This document shows, piece after piece, positions 51,919-59,801 of a stretch of 64,000 nt of DNA; positions within the stretch are counted from its first letter, which is position 1; every line of letters begins with the position of its first letter. The stretch spans positions 3,148,001-3,212,000 of the forward strand of contig NZ_SOBN01000001.1 in the NCBI RefSeq assembly GCF_004365705.1, in the 5' to 3' direction. Below the pieces are notes generated by a model. That model ran no database searches, was not told the DNA's origin, and saw nothing but the letters and a program-made list of their open reading frames with translations. Source of the stretch: Streptomyces sp. 846.5 (GTDB lineage Bacteria; Actinomycetota; Actinomycetes; Streptomycetales; Streptomycetaceae). Position numbers and translations under genes: made by a program.

Positions 51919-52385
51919 CGTTGATCAACGTTTCCGCAGGTGAGAGCGTTGTGATCTGGCTCAGGTCAGCATAAGTCAGCATTCAAGCCTCCATGAGACG
52001 TCTGATCCCTTGGCGAACCATGCCACGATCAGTGCCGCCGCAGCGGGCGAGGATGTCCGGCAGGGGCCGTTTGACCTCCCCCAGCCCGCCGAAGCCAACC
52101 AGTGGTCTGTTGCACCCGGGCCGGGTGGCCGCGCGCCCCGCGAGCAGGGCCCTCACACCCCCGTTCGGAGCGGGATGCGCAAGGGCCGACATCGGACGCC
52201 CACGCCCCCAGGGGGGAGGCGGTGAGCTTCCACGCCCAAGCTAGCAGCTAGCAGTCACACCATGACGCTTTGTCATCATCTTCCGCAGGGCATCGCCCCC
52301 CGTTTGGCCCGGCGGGAGTCGGTACGATCCAAATGCAGCCTCACCCCGTGGGTAGGGCCCCGTCGGGATCCGATCTGTCAGCAGG
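51919..52385. other. Island-edge region without recognisable gene
   Basis: It starts with the 12-bp palindrome CGTTGATCAACG (51919-51930). A tandem GTCAGCAT repeat (51965-51972 and 51975-51982) follows. A 69-aa minus frame (51983-52192, ending VKRPLPDILARCGGTDRGMV then RQGIRRLMEA) has a gene-like feel but no family I know. Composition changes here from the flanking core. Confidence 0.5.
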
Positions 52386-53678
52386 TCAGCCGTTGGGACT
52401 GCTGCCCGACATGCCTCCGACTGCTGCGCGCCGTCCGGTCCTGCGCTGCTCAAGGGCCGCGATTTCCCGGTCCGTAAAGCCAGCGCGCTCGCACACCTCA
52501 CGGTTGAACGCCAACCGTGGACTTCCGTTCACGGTTTCACCGAACTCAAGCCTGCGCTGGAGTGCGGCCTCCTGAATCTCCAGTACCCGGGCCTCACTTC
52601 CTGCGATCCGGTGCACCCACTTGTTGCCGACGGCCACATGAGTGATCTCGTCGGCGGTGATGAAGTCGTAGAGCTGGGCAGTGGCGTGGTCTCCGTAATC
52701 GCGGAGCCGGGCGGCGTTGGCAATGGCGCCGTCCACACCGAGCCACTCACCGGTCCGCTGGTGCACAGCGAGTCGCAGCTCCAGGGGCAGGTCATCCGTC
52801 ATCTCCCAGATCTGCAAATCGACGGGATCCATTCCGGGACGGCCGCCGAGTTGTATCATGCGCTCGTACAGCATCTGCGCGTGCCGGGATTCGTCCCATG
52901 CCTGGCGTGCCATGTCGAGAATGAATTCCCAAGGCATGGCCGGAAAATCCGCGATGGCTCGGCCGCACGCCTCGATGGTCGGGATCTCGGTGGCCATCAG
53001 CACGCCGTGGACACAGGCCGCTGTGGCGTCGGCATCGTGGACGGCGGTTGGCGGCGGTGCGTCAGGGAGCACACGGAACCTATGGTCGCGCCGAGGCACC
53101 TTGGGATAGTGGTGGCGGTAACCCGGCTCGCCGACCGACCTAGTGCGCTCCCAGGCGGCGGCAGCGTCGTCCATCGGCGTCAGCTCGGGGAAGAGCACTT
53201 GTAGCTGATCCATCACCTCGACCACCGCCGTGATCTGCGCATCCAGATCACTGGCTGAATCGAGCAGAAGGCGCACGGTCGGCTCGTCCGCCACAGGGAG
53301 CGCCTTGACCGCGTGCAGTCTCATGCGACGGGCCAGGTCGCTCTTGAACGCGAAGTACATGCCGTGCAGTCGCGGCATCGTGGCGTCGACACGGGAGAGC
53401 GCGTCGATGTCCGCCGATGAGGAGGTCGACTGCTCCGGATTTATCTGGGGCGACGGGTCCTTGGCGAGCTCCCCGATCCGGCCCCGCAGCGCGGACACCA
53501 TACGGGCATCCCGGTACAGGTGGTCCGCCAGGACCGTCTTCACCTCGATCTCGGGGATGTCACAGGTCCACGATGCCAGAAGGAGCACAGAGAAGTTCAG
53601 TGCGATCGCGAACTCGTCAAGGCTCTGCGCCGTCTCATCGACGGACATGCCGAGCCGGGGGTTGATGTTTGTCAGCAT
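52386..53678 (-). CDS. DUF455-type ferritin-like (diiron) protein of the biosynthetic island
   Basis: A 430-aa protein. The C-terminal half carries a four-helix metal site pattern: MATEIPTIEACGRAIAD, AWDESRHAQMLYERMIQLGG (E-x2-R-H) and FITADEITHVAVGNKWVH (E-x2-H). This fits the DUF455 ferritin-like family. The N-terminal ~190 residues are helical and unassigned. Ligand spacing suggests a diiron oxygenase or a metal-dependent hydroxylase-like role in the pathway; no family member with a known reaction is recalled. It is last on the minus strand of the set, 179 bases after the FMN reductase. Confidence 0.8.
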   Translation of the reverse strand: MLTNINPRLGMSVDETAQSLDEFAIALNFSVLLLASWTCDIPEIEVKTVLADHLYRDARMVSALRGRIGELAKDPSPQINPEQSTSSSADIDALSRVDATMPRLHGMYFAFKSDLARRMRLHAVKALPVADEPTVRLLLDSASDLDAQITAVVEVMDQLQVLFPELTPMDDAAAAWERTRSVGEPGYRHHYPKVPRRDHRFRVLPDAPPPTAVHDADATAACVHGVLMATEIPTIEACGRAIADFPAMPWEFILDMARQAWDESRHAQMLYERMIQLGGRPGMDPVDLQIWEMTDDLPLELRLAVHQRTGEWLGVDGAIANAARLRDYGDHATAQLYDFITADEITHVAVGNKWVHRIAGSEARVLEIQEAALQRRLEFGETVNGSPRLAFNREVCERAGFTDREIAALEQRRTGRRAAVGGMSGSSPNG

Positions 53679-53857
53679 GGGGCTCCGCTCGTGGATTGTG
53701 GTGGTTCCGCCATAGGTGCACGGTCGGTTCCTCCACGTACTTGATGACTGGCCGTGTCAAAGGTGCCGAACGGTCCGGGCGCAGAGAACACCTGCGTTGA
53801 TGATCCCGGTCGTTCGGGAGCGCGTCGAGAGCCGACTCGGTGTCAGGAAGGTGCCTG

Positions 53858-54451
53858 TCAGTAGATGGCGTGCTGTCGCTGCCCATTGGGTGACGGCCCG
53901 CCGGGGGCGGTGTCGCGGCTGGACCGGCTGAGGGCATCGGAGAACTGGGTGACGACGCGGATGAGTTTCTCTTCGGTGGCCGGTTCGACCGTGACACCGC
54001 CGCCCCGGTCGACAGAGACATGCTGGTCAAGGACGAACCTGCCTGGCACGATGTGCCCGGCTCCCATCGAGGACAGTACGGGGCGAAGCGCGTAGTCGAT
54101 AGCCAGCGTGTGTGCGGTGGAACCGCCAACGGCCAGCGGTAGGACGGTCTTTCCGGCCAAGGCGTGCTGCGGGAGCAGGTCGAGGAGGGACTTGAGCACA
54201 CCGGTGTAGGCAGCCTTGTAGACGGGCGTGCCGATAACCACTCCGTCGGCGCGGGCAAAGAGCTCGGCTACCCGGACCATCGCTGGGTGTGCGTAGTCGG
54301 CATGCATCAGAGCGTCCGCTGGGAGTGTACATACGTCCAGCGGGACGACGGTGTGGCCGTGCCCGACGAGCTGTCCGTCCAGGTGGCGCAGTAGCCGAGT
54401 GGTCCGTGCAACCGCAAAGGGACTTCCGGAGACGGACAAAATGGTGCTCAT
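53858..54451 (-). CDS. NADPH-dependent FMN reductase (SsuE type)
   Basis: A 197-aa flavodoxin-fold reductase: ILSVSGSPFAVARTTRLLRH (FMN phosphate loop), ADGVVIGTPVYKAAYTGVLKSLLDLL (flavin-contacting region, read in order) and LPLAVGGSTAHTLAIDYALRPVL. SsuE enzymes make free reduced FMN for partner monooxygenases. The acyl-CoA-dehydrogenase-like enzyme encoded just upstream is the natural partner candidate. GAGGGAG lies immediately before the ATG. Confidence 0.9.
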   Translation of the reverse strand: MSTILSVSGSPFAVARTTRLLRHLDGQLVGHGHTVVPLDVCTLPADALMHADYAHPAMVRVAELFARADGVVIGTPVYKAAYTGVLKSLLDLLPQHALAGKTVLPLAVGGSTAHTLAIDYALRPVLSSMGAGHIVPGRFVLDQHVSVDRGGGVTVEPATEEKLIRVVTQFSDALSRSSRDTAPGGPSPNGQRQHAIY

Positions 54452-54562
54452 GCTCCCTCACGATGCGAAGGCTCCGCCGCGCAGTCGTCAGCACTGCGGT
54501 GCCGCCGGCTACACCGTGGACAGCACCTGGCGGGGCCGGTCACCGGCAGGACGACGGGGGCC

Positions 54563-55759
54563 TCAGGCAAAGCTGACCTCTGGGTCCAGCAGGGCCAGCG
54601 TTCCGTCTACCAAGTTGAGCCGGTCATTGTGGTAATTGAGCGCGGCCGACCGAAGATCCCGCAGCGCCTGCTCCAGTCGGGTGGGAGACTCCTTGAGGTA
54701 GCCGTGCCGCAGGCCCACCGCCTCAACCAGGCCGTCCACCGCCCGGTAGCACTCCTCTGCAGCAGTGATCTTGAGTGCGTTGAGGAGGAGTTGGACCCGC
54801 GGGGTACTCAAATCGTCCGCCGTTTCGACGATGTGGAGGCTGCGCGTGAGCAGTGCGTGCACAGTGTCCAGTCGTCGGCGTGCGACCGACAGCCTGGTGA
54901 GCAGCAGCTCGGAGTTGAGAGCTCTTGCTCCCAAGCCCGTTCCCCTGGTGGTGCGCAGCAGTCCGAGAGTTCGCGACAGCGCTCCGGCAGCGGTGCCCAG
55001 CCAGCACGCGGACCAACCGATATGTGCCGTCGGTCCGAAGACACTGGTTACCACGGCACGGAAGTCACCGTGCCTGCCGACCACTTGATCGCCGGGGATG
55101 CTGCCTCTGAGCCGCAGTGCGACGCTGTGACTGGCACGCATTCCCAGCGATTGCCATTCGCCCGACGCCTCGACCTCCACCTGCGTGCGGGCCGCGTACA
55201 CCAGGGAAGTTTGCTGGGGCGAGACTGCCCCTGGGCTTCGCATGGTCACCAGGAATGCGTCAGCCCGGTCACCACCGGTGACGATCGGCGCCGTGCGGTC
55301 CAGCAGCAGGCGTCCGTTCCTGGCCTTGAGCTCCGCTGTGGTGCTGAGCAACGCTCCTCCGGTGCTCTCCTCGGTAGTGATCGAGGCCAGGTACAGGTGA
55401 CCTGCGGCAACTGCCGGGAGTACTTCCTCGCGCAGCCGCCCGTTGCTGTAGCCCACCAGCGCGGCCACCTGCTGGCAGTGCATGACGAAGATCATCGCAG
55501 TCGAGAGGTCGACCCTGCCGAGTCGAATACCGGCCTCGGCGATATCACCGAGACTGCCGCCAAGGCCACCGTACTCGGTGGGCACGATCAGCCCGAGCAA
55601 CCCGGTGCGACGCATCGCCTCGAGTGCCGCGTCCGGAAAAGCGGCCTCCGTGTCGCAGGACCTGAGGTGCTCGGCGGTCACGGAGGCGACCTCGTCGAGA
55701 GCCGCCGTAACCGCCTGACGCCGGAGCCCGGCATCAACCTCGGAATGGGAGGCGCTCAT
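54563..55759 (-). CDS. Acyl-CoA dehydrogenase-fold flavoenzyme, possible carrier-bound substrate oxidase/monooxygenase
   Basis: A 398-aa ACAD-fold protein: LLGLIVPTEYGGLGGSLGDI, MIFVMHCQQVAALVGYSNG, LASITTEESTGGALLSTTAE and VFGPTAHIGWSACWLGTAAG. Near the C-terminus ordinary ACADs have RD...YEGT, with a catalytic Glu. Here it reads ALRDLRSAALNYHNDRL, lacking that Glu. Loss of the base occurs in flavin-dependent N/C-monooxygenases of this fold, which use external reductases, consistent with the neighbouring SsuE gene. Its ATG overlaps the carrier-protein stop as ATGA, so the two are translationally coupled, and the substrate may ride on that carrier. Confidence 0.83.
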   Translation of the reverse strand: MSASHSEVDAGLRRQAVTAALDEVASVTAEHLRSCDTEAAFPDAALEAMRRTGLLGLIVPTEYGGLGGSLGDIAEAGIRLGRVDLSTAMIFVMHCQQVAALVGYSNGRLREEVLPAVAAGHLYLASITTEESTGGALLSTTAELKARNGRLLLDRTAPIVTGGDRADAFLVTMRSPGAVSPQQTSLVYAARTQVEVEASGEWQSLGMRASHSVALRLRGSIPGDQVVGRHGDFRAVVTSVFGPTAHIGWSACWLGTAAGALSRTLGLLRTTRGTGLGARALNSELLLTRLSVARRRLDTVHALLTRSLHIVETADDLSTPRVQLLLNALKITAAEECYRAVDGLVEAVGLRHGYLKESPTRLEQALRDLRSAALNYHNDRLNLVDGTLALLDPEVSFA

Positions 55760-56016
55760 AGGGAGACCTGGGTTCCGCGCGCGACCGTCACTGCTTCCTG
55801 GACGACGGCCCAGAGACTGCCTGCAGTCGCGAAGGTCCTATCCGTCATTGCCTCGTCGGGTAGCGACACATCGAAGGCGTCCTCAACGGCAAAGAGGAGC
55901 TCAACCGCCTGCATGGAGTCGAGCCCGAGCTCGCGCAACGGGGAATCGCGCGTGATTTCGCCCCCTCCGAGAAACTTCAGAAGCGGTGCGAGGAGTTCAG
56001 TGAATCTCGGGTCCAT
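55756..56016 (-). CDS. Acyl/peptidyl carrier protein
   Basis: An 86-aa carrier: FTELLAPLLKFLGGGEITRD, then LGLDSMQAVELLFAVEDAFD with Ser34 as the phosphopantetheine site. The DSM motif is of the ACP type. It overlaps the decarboxylase 3' end by 20 bases, and AAGGAG precedes its ATG. Its position between decarboxylase and flavoenzyme genes suggests that it carries the substrate of both. Confidence 0.92.
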   Translation of the reverse strand: MDPRFTELLAPLLKFLGGGEITRDSPLRELGLDSMQAVELLFAVEDAFDVSLPDEAMTDRTFATAGSLWAVVQEAVTVARGTQVSL

Positions 56017-57319
56017 GTGCGGTCTCCTTGGGTGCTGGCAGGACGGGGAAAGGGGCAGGGATGCGGACCAGCTCGATACGGGTGACCGCGGCCGGCACGT
56101 CGGGGCGCTCGCTGTCCGTGATCACTTCAGCGGGCAGCGGATGCCCCAGGAAGGCGACAAGACTGGCCGTCAATCCGTAGGCGCCGACGTTGGGAACAGC
56201 CAGGACGTCGCCTGGCCGGAGTCGGGGAAGCACGACATTGCGGGCCCAGGTGTCGAGCGGGGTACACAAAGGACCCGCCACCAGCGTCTCGACTGCGTCA
56301 CCGGCCGCTTGCCGTGTGACTAGGCATGGGCGCAGCTGGGGCAGTCGACGCAGGCCGGACATGCCTCCGAGGTGATTGATGCCTGACTCCAGCAGGACTA
56401 TCGCGCGTCGGTGGGACTCCTTTACATCGACCACGGCGGTGAACAGGGTGCCCGCCGTGGCGACGAGATAGCGTCCGGACTCGAACACCACTTCGGGACT
56501 CCGCGCCCGCCACCCTGGTACATGCTCGTCGAGCAATCCGCCCAGCACCGGTGCCAGCGGGCCCAGCTCAAGGGCGGAGCCCGCCTGGGCGAACGGCGCT
56601 CCGAAACCGCCGCCGAGATCCAAGAGACTGATCTGCACACCGCAGCGGGAAAGCCGCTCGGAAATTCGGTTGGCCGTGCGAAGGGACTGCTGAAACTGCC
56701 CGGCCAGATCCTCGATCCGCGTGATATTGGAACCCATGTAGAGATGCAGCCCGATCACGGTGGCGTGGGGCCGCCCGGAAAATAGTTCGGGCTCATGGAG
56801 GATCCAGCTCGTGTCAGCGCCGAACTGCGACGCCACTCCTGTCATTGTCAGTCCTTGACCAGGGACCGGCTGATCGTCGTTGACGCGGAGAATGCACTTG
56901 GCCACGACACCGTGAGCGGCTGCCAGTCGGTGCAGCTGCTCGATCGCTACCGGCGAGTCCACAGAGAAGAGGCGTACCCCCAGGTTGAGCGCCCGCCGTA
57001 CCTCGTCGTCACTTTTGGCCGGCCCGGTGTAGAGGATCTCGTCCGCAGTCCAGCCCGCGTCCAGCGCCGCAGTCAGCTCCCCTGACGAACATGCCTCCGC
57101 GCGCGTTCCGAGCCCTGCGAGGGTCTGTAGCAGCGCTGGGTGCGGGTTGGCCTTCAGCGAGTAGAAGAGCCCGGAACCGGGCGGAAGCGTACTGACGAGT
57201 CTGCCATGGTTCCGGCGCACTTCCGCGAGGTCGTAAACATAGGCAGGAGTCGACACTCCGGGCGGACAGACGGGCGGGCCCGGCGGGAACGGGTCCTCCG
57301 GCTCTTCAACAGGCGGCAT
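55997..57319 (-). CDS. Type III PLP-dependent decarboxylase (BtrK/VinO-like)
   Basis: A 440-aa fold-type III decarboxylase of the Orn/DAP/Arg family. PLP lysine is Lys56 in LFYSLKANPHP. Others: GTRAEACSSGELTAALDAG, LLDLGGGFGAPF (phosphate loop), VVFESGRYLVATAGTLF and AGPLCTPLDTWARNVVLPRL. The motif CTPLD stands where DAP decarboxylases have CESGD. Homologues working on carrier-bound amino acids are BtrK (glutamyl-S-ACP, butirosin) and VinO (3-methylaspartyl-S-ACP, vicenistatin). Overlap with the carrier gene strongly suggests the same here. Start ATG 57319 overlaps the ligase 3' end by 14 bases. Confidence 0.87.
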   Translation of the reverse strand: MPPVEEPEDPFPPGPPVCPPGVSTPAYVYDLAEVRRNHGRLVSTLPPGSGLFYSLKANPHPALLQTLAGLGTRAEACSSGELTAALDAGWTADEILYTGPAKSDDEVRRALNLGVRLFSVDSPVAIEQLHRLAAAHGVVAKCILRVNDDQPVPGQGLTMTGVASQFGADTSWILHEPELFSGRPHATVIGLHLYMGSNITRIEDLAGQFQQSLRTANRISERLSRCGVQISLLDLGGGFGAPFAQAGSALELGPLAPVLGGLLDEHVPGWRARSPEVVFESGRYLVATAGTLFTAVVDVKESHRRAIVLLESGINHLGGMSGLRRLPQLRPCLVTRQAAGDAVETLVAGPLCTPLDTWARNVVLPRLRPGDVLAVPNVGAYGLTASLVAFLGHPLPAEVITDSERPDVPAAVTRIELVRIPAPFPVLPAPKETAHGPEIH

Positions 57320-58817
57320 GACTGGCCCTTTTCGCGTGCTCGTTCAACGCGGCCCGGTCGACCTTGCCGTGGAAGGTTAGCGGGAGTTCGGGCAGGACAA
57401 CGCAGTACCGCGGGACTTTGAAATCCTCGAGGTCTCGACGCATCAGGGCCAGGACGGCGGAAGCGGTGATGTCGCCGGTCACGAACAGCACGGCGGAGCC
57501 GATTGCGGCCGGTCCCAGCACGGCGGCGCTGCGCACACCGGGGACGGCACGGGCACTTGCCTCGACTTCCAAGGCGCTGATCCGGTATCCGTCCTCCTTG
57601 TACAGGTCGTCCCGCCGGCCCGTGAAGTAGAGGTAGCCCGCGTCGTCGATCCAGCCGTAGTCCCCCGTGCGCAACTCGGGGAAGAGCCCGTCCGCGCGAT
57701 GGAAGCGTGCCGCGGTCAAGACGGGGTCGTTCCAGTAGCCGGTCATCACATGCGGACCGCGAACGACGATCTCGCCGGTTCGTCCCGGCTGCAGGCGCTG
57801 CCCCTCCTCTCCGACGGCGAACACCTCCGTGCCGGGCAGCGGGAGGCCGCAGGACCCTGGTCGCTCGAGGTCCCCGTCCACGGGCATCACTGTCGCCCTC
57901 TTGCACTCGGTAAGGCCGAACATCAGCTGGATCCGCAGCGCAGGAACAGCTTCTCGAAGGGCGTCCAGGATCTCTCCAGGCATCGCCGCGCCAGTATTGG
58001 TGAGCAGGCGGAGCGCCGGCTTGCGGCGACTCCCCCGATTCAGCAACCGGACCAGCATCTCGGCCGTCGAAGGCACGCTTGCGAGCACCGTGGCTCCGGA
58101 GCTGTTCACCGTCTCCAGAAGACGGGGTCCGGTCTCGCCCGGGACGCAGAGCCGGACCTGCGCACCTGCTGCGGCTGCCAGGAACAGCTGGTAGAGGCCG
58201 TAGTCGAACGACAGCGGCAGCGGGTTGAGGACGACGTCCTCGGACCGGTAGCACAGCACCGACTGGATCGCCTGGACGGCGAAGAGCAACTGGGCGTGCG
58301 TGGTGACCACGGCCTTGGGCCGTGCTGTCGTACCAGACGTGTAGATGAGGCAGACCGGGTCGACACTCAAGGGCGGCTCGGAGGACAGCAGGGGCGGAGC
58401 GTCAGCAAGGTCGGCCATGCCCTGGACGAACGCAGAGGAAACCGCCGCGATGCCTCTCGCAGCGGCGGCCTCGCGGGCCTCGGCCGCGTCGCTGATCAGC
58501 AGGATCGGAGTGCAGTCGGACAGGACATAGTCGAGTTGCCCACCGCGGACCTGGTCGTGTAGGACGCAGAAGACCGCCCCGATTCTCGAGGCGGCGTGGA
58601 CCAGCGACGGAATCAGCGCTGCAGCGCCCGAACCCACGACGAACCGGCTGCCTCGGGACATGCCTGCGTCGGCCATCCATCCGGCGAGCCGGAAGCTGGC
58701 CGCTTGCAGCTCGGTGTAGGTACGGACGACGCTGCCGGCAGTCACGGCGACCTGGCCGGGCCACTGCTCGGCCGCACGGTCGAGCAGGTCATGCAACAGG
58801 ACGGCGTCAGCCTTCAT
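57306..58817 (-). CDS. Stand-alone adenylating (AMP-forming) ligase 1
   Basis: A 503-aa ANL-superfamily ligase. Core motifs: LIYTSGTTARPKAVVTTHAQ (A3), LMFGLTECKR (A5), LRTGDYGWIDD (A7), GRRDDLYKEDGYRISALEVE (A8) and catalytic Lys485 in TFHGKVDR (A10). No carrier domain is fused. Gene order ligase-decarboxylase-ACP points to loading of an amino or carboxylic acid onto the adjacent carrier. GAGGAGG five bases before ATG 58817. The substrate pocket is not typical of a fatty acyl-AMP ligase, but specificity cannot be read by eye. Confidence 0.88.
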   Translation of the reverse strand: MKADAVLLHDLLDRAAEQWPGQVAVTAGSVVRTYTELQAASFRLAGWMADAGMSRGSRFVVGSGAAALIPSLVHAASRIGAVFCVLHDQVRGGQLDYVLSDCTPILLISDAAEAREAAAARGIAAVSSAFVQGMADLADAPPLLSSEPPLSVDPVCLIYTSGTTARPKAVVTTHAQLLFAVQAIQSVLCYRSEDVVLNPLPLSFDYGLYQLFLAAAAGAQVRLCVPGETGPRLLETVNSSGATVLASVPSTAEMLVRLLNRGSRRKPALRLLTNTGAAMPGEILDALREAVPALRIQLMFGLTECKRATVMPVDGDLERPGSCGLPLPGTEVFAVGEEGQRLQPGRTGEIVVRGPHVMTGYWNDPVLTAARFHRADGLFPELRTGDYGWIDDAGYLYFTGRRDDLYKEDGYRISALEVEASARAVPGVRSAAVLGPAAIGSAVLFVTGDITASAVLALMRRDLEDFKVPRYCVVLPELPLTFHGKVDRAALNEHAKRASHAAC

Positions 58818-58853
58818 GATGCCTCCTCATTCTCGTGGACGTGTCAGTCAGCG

Positions 58854-59801
58854 TCACAGGCTCGGGTGCCCCTCCAAGTACTCCACTGCCACGAGCGCCC
58901 ACGTATGCGGGCTGGTCGCCAGCAGCAACAGGCGGTCGCCCTCGGCGAGAGCTCCCTCGCGCGCCAGACCGTCGAGGCCGATCATCAGGTCTGCGGAGAA
59001 GCAGTGTCCGATCTCCGCGACGCGGGGAGCATAGGTGTCGGTGAGGTCGAAACCGCAGATTGCCGAGAAGATCTTCCTCGTGCTTTCCGCGTAGTTTCCG
59101 GTGAGCAGGAAACGAAAGCCTCGGCGCGCGTCGGGAAGCTCGTCCTCGAGTCGGGCCCTGGCCAGGTTGATTCCGGCTTTGAGCGCCCGTACACCGAGAA
59201 GCGGTGACGCACTCGGCTCCAGGGCCTGGCTGTGCGTCCCGATTCCCAGAACACGGAAGCTCGGACCGATCGGTGCCGCGGTGACGAGGCAGGAGGCGGC
59301 ACCATCGCTCATGACGATCCCCCCCGCTGTTTCAAAACGCGTTCCTCCGACCACGCAGTCGCTGGTCACCAGGAGCACTGTTGAGAGCCGCTCCGCCCGG
59401 AGCGCGTTGCGGGCCGTCCGGAGCGCGGCGGCGAAGTTCCCGCAGCCGCTGCCGCCGACCAGCACTGGCGAGGTCGTGGGCAGGGATACTGCGCGAAGTA
59501 TCGCCAACGCGTCCCGGCTAGGCGTTGGTTCGGCGCTGGGCGTGTCGGTGGCATGGACGACGAGATCGACGTGCGGATGGCCCGCCGAAGCCAGCGAGTC
59601 GACGGAACTCGCTGCGGCGAGCCGCGAGGCAGGCCCGTCGGCGACTCTGCAGTACCGGAAGCCGCCTTGCTGCAGGGCAGCCAGATTGTCCTGGACCAGC
59701 GGGTCGTCGAGATCCGAGAGTGGCTTCTTCGCGCCCAGACGGTAGGCCGTCGAGGAGAGGTAGACGTCGTCGAGGCATGGGGTCCGGCTGCCGCGGTTCA
59801 C
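58854..59801 (-). CDS. Ketoacyl-ACP synthase III-like (thiolase-fold) enzyme with rearranged active site
   Basis: A 315-aa protein starting at GTG 59801, which overlaps the condensation-domain stop as GTGA with GGAGG six bases upstream. It has a KAS III fold: VDLVVHATDTPS, active-site Cys120 in GGSGCGNFAAALRTARNAL, then FLLTGNYAESTRK and RVAEIGHCFSADLMIGLDGL. FabH uses Cys-His-Asn. Here the His position appears to be Asn236 and the Asn position His266. Non-elongating KAS III-like acyltransferases (CerJ type) also depart from the triad. It may transfer or release an acyl group instead of making a C-C bond. Confidence 0.78.
   Translation of the reverse strand: MNRGSRTPCLDDVYLSSTAYRLGAKKPLSDLDDPLVQDNLAALQQGGFRYCRVADGPASRLAAASSVDSLASAGHPHVDLVVHATDTPSAEPTPSRDALAILRAVSLPTTSPVLVGGSGCGNFAAALRTARNALRAERLSTVLLVTSDCVVGGTRFETAGGIVMSDGAASCLVTAAPIGPSFRVLGIGTHSQALEPSASPLLGVRALKAGINLARARLEDELPDARRGFRFLLTGNYAESTRKIFSAICGFDLTDTYAPRVAEIGHCFSADLMIGLDGLAREGALAEGDRLLLLATSPHTWALVAVEYLEGHPSL

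Noticed and set aside
51983-52192. 69-aa minus frame at the island edge as a gene
   Set aside because: No start signal and no recognised family; could be a fragment, so it is described only as part of the edge region.
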